Below are positions 43,962-51,418 of a stretch of 64,000 nt of DNA, in pieces; position 1 is the first letter of the stretch, and each line of letters opens with the position of its first letter. The translations under genes and the position numbers were made by a program. The notes under the pieces are model-generated. The model made no database searches. It worked only from the letters and a program-made list of their open reading frames with translations, and was not told where the DNA came from. The stretch spans positions 57,920-121,919 of the forward strand of contig JAJYTE010000003.1 in NCBI GenBank assembly GCA_021793215.1, written 5' to 3'. The stretch comes from Bacillota bacterium (lineage in GTDB: Bacteria; Bacillota; Sulfobacillia; JAJZYS01; JAJYTV01).

Positions 43962-44001
43962 AGAAGCGTCGCCTCCTTCACGTCGTGAGCTTCGTCGGCC
44001 G

Positions 44002-44211
44002 TCATACCGTCAGGTAGTGAACGAGAATCGTGAGAACGCCGGTGATCAAAACCCAAAGGAGCTGGTACCAGTAGAAGTACGGGATCCCCCCAAGCGTTGG
44101 GGTTGGGGACGCGTAGATCTGCGGGAAGAGGGTGAAGATAAATGGAATGACCAGGACGAGGTACCACCAGCGCCTACTGGCGCGACGGTTGGAATTCGGC
44201 TCACTTTGCAA
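44002..44211 (-). CDS. DUF3311 small membrane protein
   Basis: This 69-residue protein has two transmembrane helices (WWYLVLVIPFIFTLF and YFYWYQLLWVLITGVLTI), typical of DUF3311. These proteins sit directly upstream of sodium:solute symporters and are thought to be a small second subunit. TTG 44211 follows AAAGGAG at eight bases; the frame upstream is antisense to the DUF202 gene and is not coding. The symporter starts 40 bases downstream. Confidence 0.83.
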   Translation of the reverse strand: MQSEPNSNRRASRRWWYLVLVIPFIFTLFPQIYASPTPTLGGIPYFYWYQLLWVLITGVLTILVHYLTV

Positions 44212-44407
44212 GCCGCCCACTCCTTTCCTCACGCGCGTTGACGTCCATCTGGACCGCGTGATGTGATCTACTTGGCCGCGGCGCAGGAAATTCCTCCTTG
44301 ATGTTGGACGCACAACGCACGGCGAGGAACTGCCCTCGCGAGGTGCATATGCCGCGGACCGAAGCGGCAGTCTGCAAGTGTCAAGTGGGCGAGAAGGGGT
44401 TTTCGCA

Positions 44408-44737
44408 TTGGACCTGCGTGAGCAGCTGGCCTCGGAGCGGACGTTCCTCGCCTGGGTCCGCACGTGCATCTCGATCATGGCGTTCGGCTTCGTCGTGGCG
44501 CGTTTCGACTGGGTTCTGCACCGCAGCACCTCGACGACGGGCACCTGGATCGGCGCCCTGCTCACGGCCACGGGGGGACTCTTCGCGCTGCTCGCGGCGC
44601 TGCGCCATTGGCGGCACGCGCACCATCCCGTCGCGCCGCGGTCGCAGACCGGTCTCGCGGTGACAGCCGGGGGACTCGTCGCCCTGAGTGCGGTGCTGCT
44701 GACCGCATATCTGCTCGCGCACCGCCTAAACGTATAG
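44408..44737 (+). CDS. DUF202 (YidH-type) membrane protein
   Basis: This 109-residue protein has three transmembrane helices and the DUF202 start DLREQLASERTFLAWVRTCIS. Function is unknown; homologs are small integral membrane proteins. TTG 44408 was chosen because AAGGGG (44394-44399) precedes it and the protein then starts at the conserved ERTFLAW block. GTG 44378 would add a non-conserved ten residues. It lies 84 bases upstream of abrB on the same strand. Confidence 0.85.
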   Translation: MDLREQLASERTFLAWVRTCISIMAFGFVVARFDWVLHRSTSTTGTWIGALLTATGGLFALLAALRHWRHAHHPVAPRSQTGLAVTAGGLVALSAVLLTAYLLAHRLNV

Positions 44738-44778
44738 GGAGAGTTTGCATGCAGAGGAAGACAACGGACCAATGTTGT

Positions 44779-44808
44779 GGTAAAGTAACTCGACGATACG
44801 GTAAAGTA
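44779..44808 (+). repeat. Two GGTAAAGTA direct repeats upstream of abrB
   Basis: GGTAAAGTA occurs at 44779-44787 and 44800-44808, a 21-base period that places both copies on the same DNA face, 14 bases before the abrB start. They are good candidates for regulator binding, possibly AbrB itself, whose homologs repress their own promoter. Confidence 0.5.
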
Positions 44809-44821
44809 GAGGTGAACCGGA

Positions 44822-45082
44822 ATGTTAAAGTCCACGGGGATCGTCCGCAAGGTGGACGACCTTGGCCGCGTGGTGCTCCCGATCGAGTTGCGGCGCACCC
44901 TTGGCATCTCGGACAAGGACTCCTTGGAGATCTACGTCGACGGTGAGCAGGTCATCCTTAAGAAGTACGAACCCGCATGCATCTTCTGCGGCAACGCGTC
45001 CAACATGACGCACTTCCACGGCAAGAACGTCTGCGTAACGTGCGCAGCCGAACTCCACTCGATGAGCGAGCGTGCCGGCTGA
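44822..45082 (+). CDS. abrB: AbrB-family transition-state regulator
   Basis: AbrB-type regulators repress stationary-phase genes during growth. The 86-residue protein has the swapped-hairpin DNA-binding domain (residues 1-50, STGIVRKVDDLGRVVLPIELRRTLGI). Its C-terminal tail carries a four-cysteine pattern, CIFCG then CVTC, likely a zinc ribbon or knuckle not found in B. subtilis AbrB. Its first 50 residues resemble SpoVT in this window. The ATG follows AGAGGTG. A strong terminator follows, so it is monocistronic or ends an operon with DUF202. Confidence 0.92.
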   Translation: MLKSTGIVRKVDDLGRVVLPIELRRTLGISDKDSLEIYVDGEQVILKKYEPACIFCGNASNMTHFHGKNVCVTCAAELHSMSERAG

Positions 45083-45098
45083 AAGGACCAGCGCAGTA

Positions 45099-45126
45099 GA
45101 ACGCCCCGGCGCAAGCCGGGGCGTTC
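45099..45126 (+). terminator. Intrinsic terminator after abrB
   Basis: A perfect 12-base-pair stem, GAACGCCCCGGC (45099-45110) with GCCGGGGCGTTC (45115-45126), is closed by a GCAA tetraloop. It lies 16 bases after the abrB stop. Confidence 0.8.
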
Positions 45127-45209
45127 TCGCGTAGTTCGGCCGACCGGCCGGGACCCGACTATACAGACGAAGTATCATGTGAGGAGACGGGAGAGACGGG
45201 GGGACGTTC

Positions 45210-45650
45210 ATGCAAACGCTGCCGCCGCTCGCGGGGATCTCGATGAAGGGAACCCTTGGCGTCGTGCATATGCCGCGCATGTGGTCGAAGGCGCTCCTGC
45301 ACGCCAAGGGACAGCTCGCGGACGGGTACCGCCCCGGCTGATTCTTCGACCGCACGGTGATGTCCGGTCTGGGCATCGATCCCGAGAAGGCACTCGACTA
45401 CCTGATGCGGGAGCTCCCGAGCTACCAGGCGTTCGAGGAGTGGGTCCTGCGGGAGGCGGGCGGCCGCCTCGATCCCGAGGCGGTGGAGGCTGTCAACCGC
45501 ACCATCCTCACCCACGAACTCGATGCCAAGAGCATGCGCGAGTTCCAGGAGGAGCTCGGTCTGCCGCCGGATACCAACATCCGTTCCACCGCGAGGCTCG
45601 ACGAGCTCGACGACCTCGTGCAGTTCCACCGCATCCTCACGTCCGAGTAG
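45210..45650 (+). CDS. DUF5069-family protein with in-frame TGA (candidate selenoprotein)
   Basis: The frame is open from ATG 45210, after GGGGGGA, to 45650 except for one TGA at 45339. Upstream it reads GVVHMPRMWSKALLHAKGQL and GYRPG; downstream FFDRTVMSGLGIDPEKALDY and about 85 more residues, so both sides look like one protein of 146 residues. From memory, DUF5069 members often have Cys four residues after the conserved Tyr and Asp at +7; here TGA is at +4 and Asp at +7. A hairpin with a GG apical loop follows the TGA. Readthrough as selenocysteine is possible. The alternative is a nonsense-mutated gene or restart at GTG 45357. No function known for the family. Confidence 0.65.
45348..45369 (+). 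promoter_or_regulatory. SECIS-like hairpin downstream of the in-frame TGA
   Basis: GACCGCAC (45348-45355) pairs with GTCCGGTC (45362-45369) with one C-C mismatch, leaving the apical loop GGTGAT. The first loop G is 15 bases after the TGA. Bacterial SECIS elements are small hairpins with a G in the first two loop positions, about 16-37 bases after the codon, so this lies just at the edge of the expected range. Confidence 0.4.
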
Positions 45651-45742
45651 CGGAGCCATCCGCGGCGCCGGCCTCCATGCAGTGGTGGAGCACGGCGCGC
45701 GCGGCGCGGCAACCTCTTTGGACGCAGGGAGGCGGCGGTCGG

Positions 45743-46187
45743 ATGGCTCCGCGGCACCTCTTCGTGAGCGACATCCACGGGCTACGCTCCCGGGCGCGAC
45801 CGCCTGCTGCTGCTCCGGGACTACGTCGGGCAGGATGGTCGATCCGCCGAGTGCCATCGCCTGGTCCGGGGCGACTGTGCGCGGAGGATGGCGCGATCGC
45901 CCTGCAGGGGAACCACGATCGCGCCCTTGACTGGCGCCAGACGACCCCGGAGGAGTGCACGACCATCCGCTCCCCCTTCTTCGAGCGCCGCCTGCGCGCC
46001 GCGCGTCGTCTTGTTCGGACACACGCCCTGCCAGCTGCTGCACGGTTCGCCCGCGGCCTGGTACGGCCCAGGGACGGTGGGCATCGATGGCGGCGCAGGC
46101 CGCGGGCAGCAGATCAACTGCCTGATCGACGACGGGCAGACCTTTCGGATGCACGCGGTACCCGTGCCACAGCCCGGGGCACTCTAG
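45743..46187 (+). pseudogene. Ser/Thr-phosphatase-like metallophosphoesterase, frameshifted
   Basis: Pieces of a PrpE/calcineurin-type phosphatase appear in successive frames. They are HLFVSDIHG (metal motif 1), then RDYVGQDGRSAECHRLVRGDC, then AIALQGNHDRALDW (motif GNHD), then VVLFGHTPCQLLHG (motif GHT) and TVGIDGGAGRGQQINCL at the C-terminus. At least three frame changes are needed. All key motifs survive, so the decay is recent or the region is error-prone. Motif 2 (GDY) reads RDY. Confidence 0.75.
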
Positions 46188-46272
46188 TGCCACCGCAATA
46201 AACGTTCGGCCTGGGCACGAACGGGCTACGGGCCGCGGGCGATGGCCACCCCCGTCGGACGTACGAATGAAG

Positions 46273-46313
46273 AACGAGAGCAGCGCGGGCAACACGGCCC
46301 GCCTGCTCTCGTT
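46273..46313. terminator. Long stem-loop between the phosphatase remnant and ribH
   Basis: AACGAGAGCAG (46273-46283) pairs with CTGCTCTCGTT (46303-46313), and GCGGGC (46285-46290) with GCCCGC (46297-46302), with a single bulged C and a six-base loop. It can terminate + strand transcription (TTT follows) and may also end the - strand rib operon. The remaining sequence from 46188 to 46389 shows no gene. Confidence 0.65.
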
Positions 46314-46389
46314 TCAATCCGCGACGCGCGGATCGGTTCGCGTTCTTCGATCCGCCGCCTGACCGTGCGGTCACGCTTCGCCGCGGAAT

Positions 46390-46491
46390 TCAGCGCCACC
46401 AGAGGTCCCGCGCAGAGATCTCGCCCTTGGCGAACTTGGCCCCGCATTCCGCGAGCTGCGCCAGCCGCCGGCGTGCCTCGGCATCAATCAT
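46390..46491 (-). CDS. Possible 33-residue small protein downstream of ribH
   Basis: Nine bases after the ribH stop a short ATG-initiated frame encodes 33 residues starting MIDAEARRRLAQLAECGAKF and ending DLWWR. It is helix-forming and charged, with a Trp-Trp near the end. There is no ribosome-binding site, so translation would rely on coupling to ribH. It may be a real small protein or chance; I do not recognise it. Confidence 0.3.
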   Translation of the reverse strand: MIDAEARRRLAQLAECGAKFAKGEISARDLWWR

Positions 46492-46500
46492 GCCAACATT

Positions 46501-46959
46501 TCAGATCACCGTCAGAAGACGCGCCATCTCAAGGGCGGTCCTCGCCGCCTCCTCGCCCTTGTTCTCCTTCAGTCCCACCCGCGCTAGGCCCTGCTCCACC
46601 GTGTCGACGGTGAGCACACCGAAGCCGACGCCGACCTTCGCGCCGAGCGCCACATGCTGCATGCCCTGGGCAGCGGCCTGGGCGACGACCTCGAAATGGT
46701 ACGTCTCGCCACGAAGCACAACGCCCAGCGCGACGATCGCGTTCAACTGGCCCGTTTCCGCCAGCCGCTTGGCAGCCGCGGGCAGTTCGAACGCCCCAGG
46801 CACGCGAACGAGGACGATGTCCTCCTCCTTCACCCCGGCGTCGATCAGGACGTCGTGGGCACCGTCGATCATCTGCCGCACGAGCATCTCGTTGTAGCGG
46901 GCGGCGACGATTGCTACGCGAAAGCCTGTCCCCTGCGGTTTGCCGCGCAGTTCTCGCAA
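46501..46959 (-). CDS. ribH: 6,7-dimethyl-8-ribityllumazine synthase
   Basis: RibH condenses 5-amino-6-ribitylaminouracil with dihydroxybutanone phosphate to lumazine, the penultimate step of riboflavin synthesis, and usually forms a 60-mer capsid. The 152-residue protein has the signatures VAARYNEMLVRQMIDGA, RVPGAFELP and GETYHFEVV (with the catalytic His). TTG 46959 is the start; a GGGAGAGAGGG lies upstream. It is the last main gene of the rib operon, 26 bases after ribBA. Confidence 0.96.
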   Translation of the reverse strand: MRELRGKPQGTGFRVAIVAARYNEMLVRQMIDGAHDVLIDAGVKEEDIVLVRVPGAFELPAAAKRLAETGQLNAIVALGVVLRGETYHFEVVAQAAAQGMQHVALGAKVGVGFGVLTVDTVEQGLARVGLKENKGEEAARTALEMARLLTVI

Positions 46960-46984
46960 AGCCCTCTCTCCCTTGCCCGTCGTT

Positions 46985-48181
46985 CTACTCGGTCAGAAGG
47001 TGGCCGAGCTTGCTCCGCTTCGTCTCAAGGTAGCGGTGGTTCTCCGGCCGGTGTGCGATCTCGATGGGCACGCGTTCGACGATCTCGATGCCGTACCCTT
47101 CGAGACCCGCAACCTTGCGCGGGTTGTTCGTCAGAAGTCGCAGTTTGCGCACGCCGAGGTCCACGAGGATCTGGGCGCCAATCCCGTAGTCCCTGAGGTC
47201 CGGGGGGTAGCCCAGGCGCAGGTTCGCCTCGACCGTATCGAGGCCGCTGTCCTGCAGCGCGTAGGCTTGGATCTTCGGTGCGAGGCCGATGCCGCGTCCC
47301 TCGTGGCCGCGCAGGTAGATGAGCACGCCGCGCCCCTCGCGATCGATCAGCTCCATCGCCTCCGCCAGCTGGTCACCGCAGTCGCAGCGAAGCGACCCGA
47401 GCACGTCACCCGTGAGGCACTCGGAGTGCATGCGGCAGAGCACCGGCTCCCCGTCGCCGATCTCTCCCTTGCAGACCGCGAGGTGGGAGTTCCCGCGCAG
47501 GGCGTCCTCGTACGCGACGGCCCGGAACTGCCCGTAGCGCGTCGGCAGATCCGCCTCGCCGACGCGCTGGATCAGCCGTTCGTTCTGGTGACGGTAGCGG
47601 ATGATGTCCGCGATCGTCACGACCTTCAGTCCATGGCGCTGCGCGAAGACCAGGAGGTCTGGGGTGCGAGCCATGGTCCCGTCGTCGTTCATCACTTCGC
47701 AGATCACGCCCGCAGGCGCGAGCCCCGCCATCCTGGCGAGGTCGACCGCCGCCTCGGTGTGGCCGGCCCGCTTCAGGACGCCGCCCGGCTGCGCCTCCAG
47801 CGGGAAGATGTGGCCTGGCTGCAAGAACCCTTCGGGTCCGACCTTGGCGTCCGCGGCGAGGCGCGCCGTGAGCGCGCGGTCGGCCGCTGAGATGCCGGTC
47901 GAGACGCCGCGCGCGTCGATCGAAACCGTGAACGCCGTCTCCCAGTGTTCAGTGTTCTGCAGCACCATCGGTTGCAGATGCAGCTGGCGCACGCGTTCGG
48001 GCGACAGCGGCAGGCAGATCAGCCCGCGCGCCTGCGTGGCCATGAACGTGATGATCTCCGGCGTCACCAGTTCTGCGGCAGCGACGACGTCTCCCTCGTT
48101 CTCACGGTCCGCGTCATCGACCACGATCACCATGCGGCCTGCCCGGATGTCGGCAACCGCGTCCTGCACACTCGCGAACAT
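46985..48181 (-). CDS. ribBA: Bifunctional DHBP synthase / GTP cyclohydrolase II
   Basis: This enzyme makes both riboflavin precursors: the N-terminal half converts ribulose-5-phosphate to dihydroxybutanone phosphate and the C-terminal half opens GTP. The 398 residues include the DHBP motif [12 protein letters not shown] and the zinc-binding GTP cyclohydrolase motif [17 protein letters not shown], followed by [11 protein letters not shown]. Both active sites look complete. It begins two bases after the ribE stop. The fused ribBA is the usual form in Bacilli. Confidence 0.97.
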   Translation of the reverse strand: MFASVQDAVADIRAGRMVIVVDDADRENEGDVVAAAELVTPEIITFMATQARGLICLPLSPERVRQLHLQPMVLQNTEHWETAFTVSIDARGVSTGISAADRALTARLAADAKVGPEGFLQPGHIFPLEAQPGGVLKRAGHTEAAVDLARMAGLAPAGVICEVMNDDGTMARTPDLLVFAQRHGLKVVTIADIIRYRHQNERLIQRVGEADLPTRYGQFRAVAYEDALRGNSHLAVCKGEIGDGEPVLCRMHSECLTGDVLGSLRCDCGDQLAEAMELIDREGRGVLIYLRGHEGRGIGLAPKIQAYALQDSGLDTVEANLRLGYPPDLRDYGIGAQILVDLGVRKLRLLTNNPRKVAGLEGYGIEIVERVPIEIAHRPENHRYLETKRSKLGHLLTE

Positions 48182-48183
48182 CG

Positions 48184-48777
48184 TTACGCCTCCTCGGGCC
48201 GGTGCAAGGATTCGAGGTAGCGGGCGACCACGTCGACTTCGATGTGCACCGAGTCGCCGGGGCTACGCGCCGCGAGGTCGGTGCTGCGGAAGGTGTGGGG
48301 GATGATCGCGAACGCCGCGACGCCCTCTGCGTAGTGCGCCACCGTGAGGCTGATGCCATTGAGCGTCAGAGCGCCCTGCGGCGCGACGTACCGCCGAAGG
48401 CCCTTGGGCACCGCGACCTGCAGGCGATACCCGTCGCCGTCAGGGGCGATCGACACGAGCTCACCGACCCCGTCGACGTGGCCCTGGACGATGTGGCCGC
48501 CCAGGCGATCGTGCGCCCGCAGTGCGCGCTCAAGGTTGACGGGAGCGCCGACGCCCCACGCGCCGAACGCTGTGCGGCGAAGGGTCTCCAGGCTGAGATC
48601 CGCCGCGAAGCCGACCCCGTCGCGCTCGACCGCCGTGAGGCAGCACCCCGAGACCGCGATGGACTCGCCGATCCCAAGGTCACTGCCAAAGGATGCTGCG
48701 ACGAGGAGGTGTGCGCCTCCGGGCGTCAGATCGAGGGCACGGATCGCGCCCACTTCCTCCACCAGTCCGGTGAACAA
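48184..48777 (-). CDS. ribE: Riboflavin synthase, alpha subunit
   Basis: RibE dismutates two lumazine molecules to riboflavin. The 197-residue protein shows the duplicated lumazine-binding beta-barrels: [10 protein letters not shown] and SGCCLTAV in the first, [13 protein letters not shown] and LNGISLTV in the second. TTG 48777 is supported by AAAGAGG upstream and by the invariant FTGLVEE start. The frame upstream to 48837 overlaps ribD and is not used. Spacing to ribD is five bases. Confidence 0.96.
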   Translation of the reverse strand: MFTGLVEEVGAIRALDLTPGGAHLLVAASFGSDLGIGESIAVSGCCLTAVERDGVGFAADLSLETLRRTAFGAWGVGAPVNLERALRAHDRLGGHIVQGHVDGVGELVSIAPDGDGYRLQVAVPKGLRRYVAPQGALTLNGISLTVAHYAEGVAAFAIIPHTFRSTDLAARSPGDSVHIEVDVVARYLESLHRPEEA

Positions 48778-48782
48778 GTCGA

Positions 48783-49874
48783 TCAACCTCTTTCCACAGT
48801 GCCGCTGCAGTAGATGTCCTGCCCCAGTTGGCGCCACAGAACGTCCTTCAGGCGCACGCCCTCTGTGGGGCGCGCGGCCCCGATGCCCCCGACGGCCCCG
48901 GGCGCCTGCGCCCCGCCCAGCACGAGCGGTGCGAAGAAAGCGGCGACGCGATCCACGAGGCCGTCGTCGAACATGCGGCCGAGCACGGTTGGGCCGCCTT
49001 CGACCAGCACGGAGAGGATGCCGCGGCGGCCGAGTTCGCTCAGAACATCGGAGAGTGGGAGCTCCTGTGCCGCCGGCAGGAAGGCGAGCTCCGCGCGCTT
49101 CCCAAGATCCGCCCTGCGCCCCTCGGGCGCGTCCGCGGCCGCAAAGATCAGCGTGTCGCCCGGCGCTCTAAGGAGTCTCGCATCGGGAGGTGTGCGCAGG
49201 GTTCGGTCCAGGACGACGCGCAGCGGATGCTCACCCGGCGCGTCGCGTACCGTGAGCTGCGGATCGTCGGCGAGTACGGTCCCGATGCCGACCAGCACCG
49301 CGTCGTGCGAGGCGCGCAACGAATGGACCGCGCTGCGCGCCTCGGGGCCGGTGATGTACAGGCTCTCTCCGGTACGCGCTGCCGCGTGACCGCAGAGCGC
49401 GGCCGCCCACTTGGCCGTCACAAGCGGCCTGCCGGTCCTGCGCCAGGTGAAGTACGGCAGGTTCAGTTGCTCGGCGGCTTCAGCCTCCGCCCCGACGACC
49501 GTCTCGACGCCGGCCGCGCGCAGGTCGGCGATGCCCTTGCCCTGCTCAGCGGGGTTCGGATCCTCGATGGCGGCGACGACGCGAGAGACGCCGGCCGCGA
49601 TCAGCGCGGCGGTGCAGGGCGGTGTGCGCCCGAAGTGCCGGCACGGTTCCAGCGTGACGTAGAGTGTCGCCCCGCGGGCGCGCTCGCCTGCCTCGCGAAG
49701 CGCTTCGATCTCGGCATGCGGCGTTCCCGGACCGCGATGCCAGCCCCGCCCGACGACCTCGCCACCGCGCACCAGCACAGCCCCGACCCGCGGGTTGGGC
49801 GACAAGCGGCCCCCTGCTGCGCGCGCGAGTTCCAGCGCCGTGCGCATGTGCTGTTGGTCGTCGGGCGAGAACAT
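48783..49874 (-). CDS. ribD: Bifunctional riboflavin deaminase/reductase RibD
   Basis: RibD carries out the deamination and side-chain reduction that follow GTP ring opening. The 363-residue protein has the deaminase zinc site (His53, Glu55 in PHAEIEAL; Cys78 and Cys87 in EPCRHFGRTPPC) and a C-terminal dihydrofolate-reductase-like domain. In the reductase the usual S-L-D-G-K reads ALCGH (residues 159-163): Asp is Cys and Lys is His. Whether this affects activity is not known. ATG 49874 has GGAGGGG seven bases upstream. It is first in an FMN riboswitch-controlled operon. Confidence 0.95.
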   Translation of the reverse strand: MFSPDDQQHMRTALELARAAGGRLSPNPRVGAVLVRGGEVVGRGWHRGPGTPHAEIEALREAGERARGATLYVTLEPCRHFGRTPPCTAALIAAGVSRVVAAIEDPNPAEQGKGIADLRAAGVETVVGAEAEAAEQLNLPYFTWRRTGRPLVTAKWAAALCGHAAARTGESLYITGPEARSAVHSLRASHDAVLVGIGTVLADDPQLTVRDAPGEHPLRVVLDRTLRTPPDARLLRAPGDTLIFAAADAPEGRRADLGKRAELAFLPAAQELPLSDVLSELGRRGILSVLVEGGPTVLGRMFDDGLVDRVAAFFAPLVLGGAQAPGAVGGIGAARPTEGVRLKDVLWRQLGQDIYCSGTVERG

Positions 49875-49892
49875 CCGATCACCCCTCCGAAG

Positions 49893-49932
49893 CAAAAAGT
49901 GAAAACCCAAGGGAGGCAATCCTTCCTTGGGT
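49893..49932 (-). terminator. Riboswitch expression-platform terminator
   Basis: On the - strand ACCCAAGGAAGG pairs with CCTCCCTTGGGT (small mismatch), and is followed by TTTTCACTTTTT. It lies between the FMN aptamer and the ribD start, so FMN binding would be expected to favour this terminator and shut off the rib operon. Confidence 0.82.
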
Positions 49933-49954
49933 CATAGGGCATGACGTTCTACAG

Positions 49955-50085
49955 CCCCTTCTTCCATCCCGACTCTAACGGTCGGCCCCGGAATTTCACC
50001 GGATCGGCCCCAGTTGCCTGGGGTTCGCGGGCTCGGCCTTTCGGCCATCACCGCCGGTACGGAATTTCACCGGACCCTGAAGGAG
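49955..50085 (-). ncRNA. FMN riboswitch (RFN element)
   Basis: Read on the - strand, the element starts with AGGGTCCGGTGAAATTCC, contains ACCGGCGGTGAT, AGCCCGCGA and GATCCGGTGAAATTCCGG, and ends with GTTAGAGTCGGGATGGAAG. These are the conserved joints of the six-stem RFN aptamer that binds flavin mononucleotide. It precedes a terminator and the rib operon. The match to the conserved segments is very strong. Confidence 0.96.
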
Positions 50086-50167
50086 GACGAGAAACTATGC
50101 AGTTGGTGCCTGCATCCTACCACCTCTGCGCGGCCGACGGCAAGCACCGCCGACCCCTCTGCCGGCT

Positions 50168-50644
50168 CTAGTAGCCCAGCGTCCGGAGAATCGCGCCCAG
50201 TCGGTGTAGTCGCTCTCCGATGAGCTCGTCGTCCCGGCTGAGCGCCTCCCTGAACAGTTCGACATCCTCGGCGACCCGATCGTTCTCCACGGCCAGGGCG
50301 ATGTCCAAGGCTCCCCCCTGCAGCGGGATGCGATCGATCCCGGGCTTGGTGGGGCCTTCGGCCGGCTGCCGGTACGAGTCGGCGAAGTACTGCCTGGCGC
50401 GGCAGACGAGGATCGCAAGGTCCAGAACCCGGTGCAGGGGCAGCTCCTCGGACTGGCGAGACCACTTGGCGCCTGTGTGGCGCCACACCTTCGCCGAGAT
50501 GTCGACCCTACCCCGGTCGTTCCACTGCGCGAGGCCCAAGGACAATCCTTTCGCGTCGCTGAGCGGGGAGAAACGACCGTCGACGCGATCGTAGTCCTGG
50601 GCGACGACCACCGGCTTGTGGCGCAAGGTCGTGGGGATCTTCAT
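50168..50644 (-). CDS. DUF6530-family protein
   Basis: This 158-residue protein starts MKIPTTLRHKPVVVAQDYD and contains the conserved block DAKGLSLGLAQWNDRGRVDISAKVWRHTG and SEELPLHRVLDLAILVC. It matches the DUF6530 family as I recall it, which is found mainly in Bacillota. It is soluble and of unknown function. ATG 50644 has AGGGG eight bases upstream; ATG 50662 has no ribosome-binding site. It stands alone just upstream of the FMN riboswitch. Confidence 0.75.
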   Translation of the reverse strand: MKIPTTLRHKPVVVAQDYDRVDGRFSPLSDAKGLSLGLAQWNDRGRVDISAKVWRHTGAKWSRQSEELPLHRVLDLAILVCRARQYFADSYRQPAEGPTKPGIDRIPLQGGALDIALAVENDRVAEDVELFREALSRDDELIGERLHRLGAILRTLGY

Positions 50645-50749
50645 ACGTGGCACCCCTGCCATCTACTAAATCAGTACGCTAGAGTCGCCGACCACCGACG
50701 ATTTGTCAATCAGCCTTCGGCGTCGCCACGAAGTGCAGGCCGCCCAACC

Positions 50750-51376
50750 TCAGTGGGCCACGGGGGCGAGCGAGAGCTGTCTTGCCACCTCCGCGACCCG
50801 CCGCCCGAGAAAGATCGCGGCCTGCTCCTCGTTTGGTCCCATGTCGCGGTCGGAGTCTGGACCGCTCCATTGGGTCGCGCCGTACGGGGACGCAGCCTTG
50901 AAGTAGCTCGGATCGCCGTAGCCGGGTGGGCAGATCAGCATGCCATGGTGCATCATCGGTAGAAGAAGAGACCAGATCGTCATCTCCTGGCCGCCGTGCG
51001 GTGTCGAGGTGCTGCAGAACGCCGATCCGACCTTGCCGTAGAGCGCCTTCCTCTGCCACAGCTCGCCCGTCGCGTCCCAAAGTGCCTTCATGCCGTGCGT
51101 CATCACGCCGAAGCGCGTCGGCGACCCGGTGACGATGGCCTCTGCGGCCTCAAGGTCAGCGAGGCTGCACGCCTCGATCGGCTCGAACTGCGCGCGCACC
51201 CGCTCGTAGTCCTCGTCGCGTGGGATGATCGACTCGGGCTCTTGGGCCACAACGCGCCGCGTCACGGCCTCGCAGCCTTCGACCATCTTCACGCCGTGCG
51301 CGACCTGAAACGCCAGGTTCATCGTGTGTCCGAGGCGCGTGTCGAAGACGATCAGGACCTGCACAGGCTTTGCCAT
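50750..51376 (-). CDS. WrbA-like NAD(P)H:quinone oxidoreductase (flavodoxin fold)
   Basis: This 208-residue flavodoxin-like protein of the WrbA type reduces quinones by two electrons with FMN. The FMN phosphate loop FDTRLGHTMNLA, the GSPTRFGVMTHGMKALWD loop and the STSTPHGGQEMTIWS segment are typical. The ATG at 51376 follows GGGAGGTGG. It is 42 bases downstream of the Lon-like gene on the same strand and may be read through from it. Confidence 0.87.
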   Translation of the reverse strand: MAKPVQVLIVFDTRLGHTMNLAFQVAHGVKMVEGCEAVTRRVVAQEPESIIPRDEDYERVRAQFEPIEACSLADLEAAEAIVTGSPTRFGVMTHGMKALWDATGELWQRKALYGKVGSAFCSTSTPHGGQEMTIWSLLLPMMHHGMLICPPGYGDPSYFKAASPYGATQWSGPDSDRDMGPNEEQAAIFLGRRVAEVARQLSLAPVAH

Positions 51377-51418
51377 GCGCCCACCTCCCAAGGCGAGCGT
51401 CCCTCCGGGGGGTGGCCT

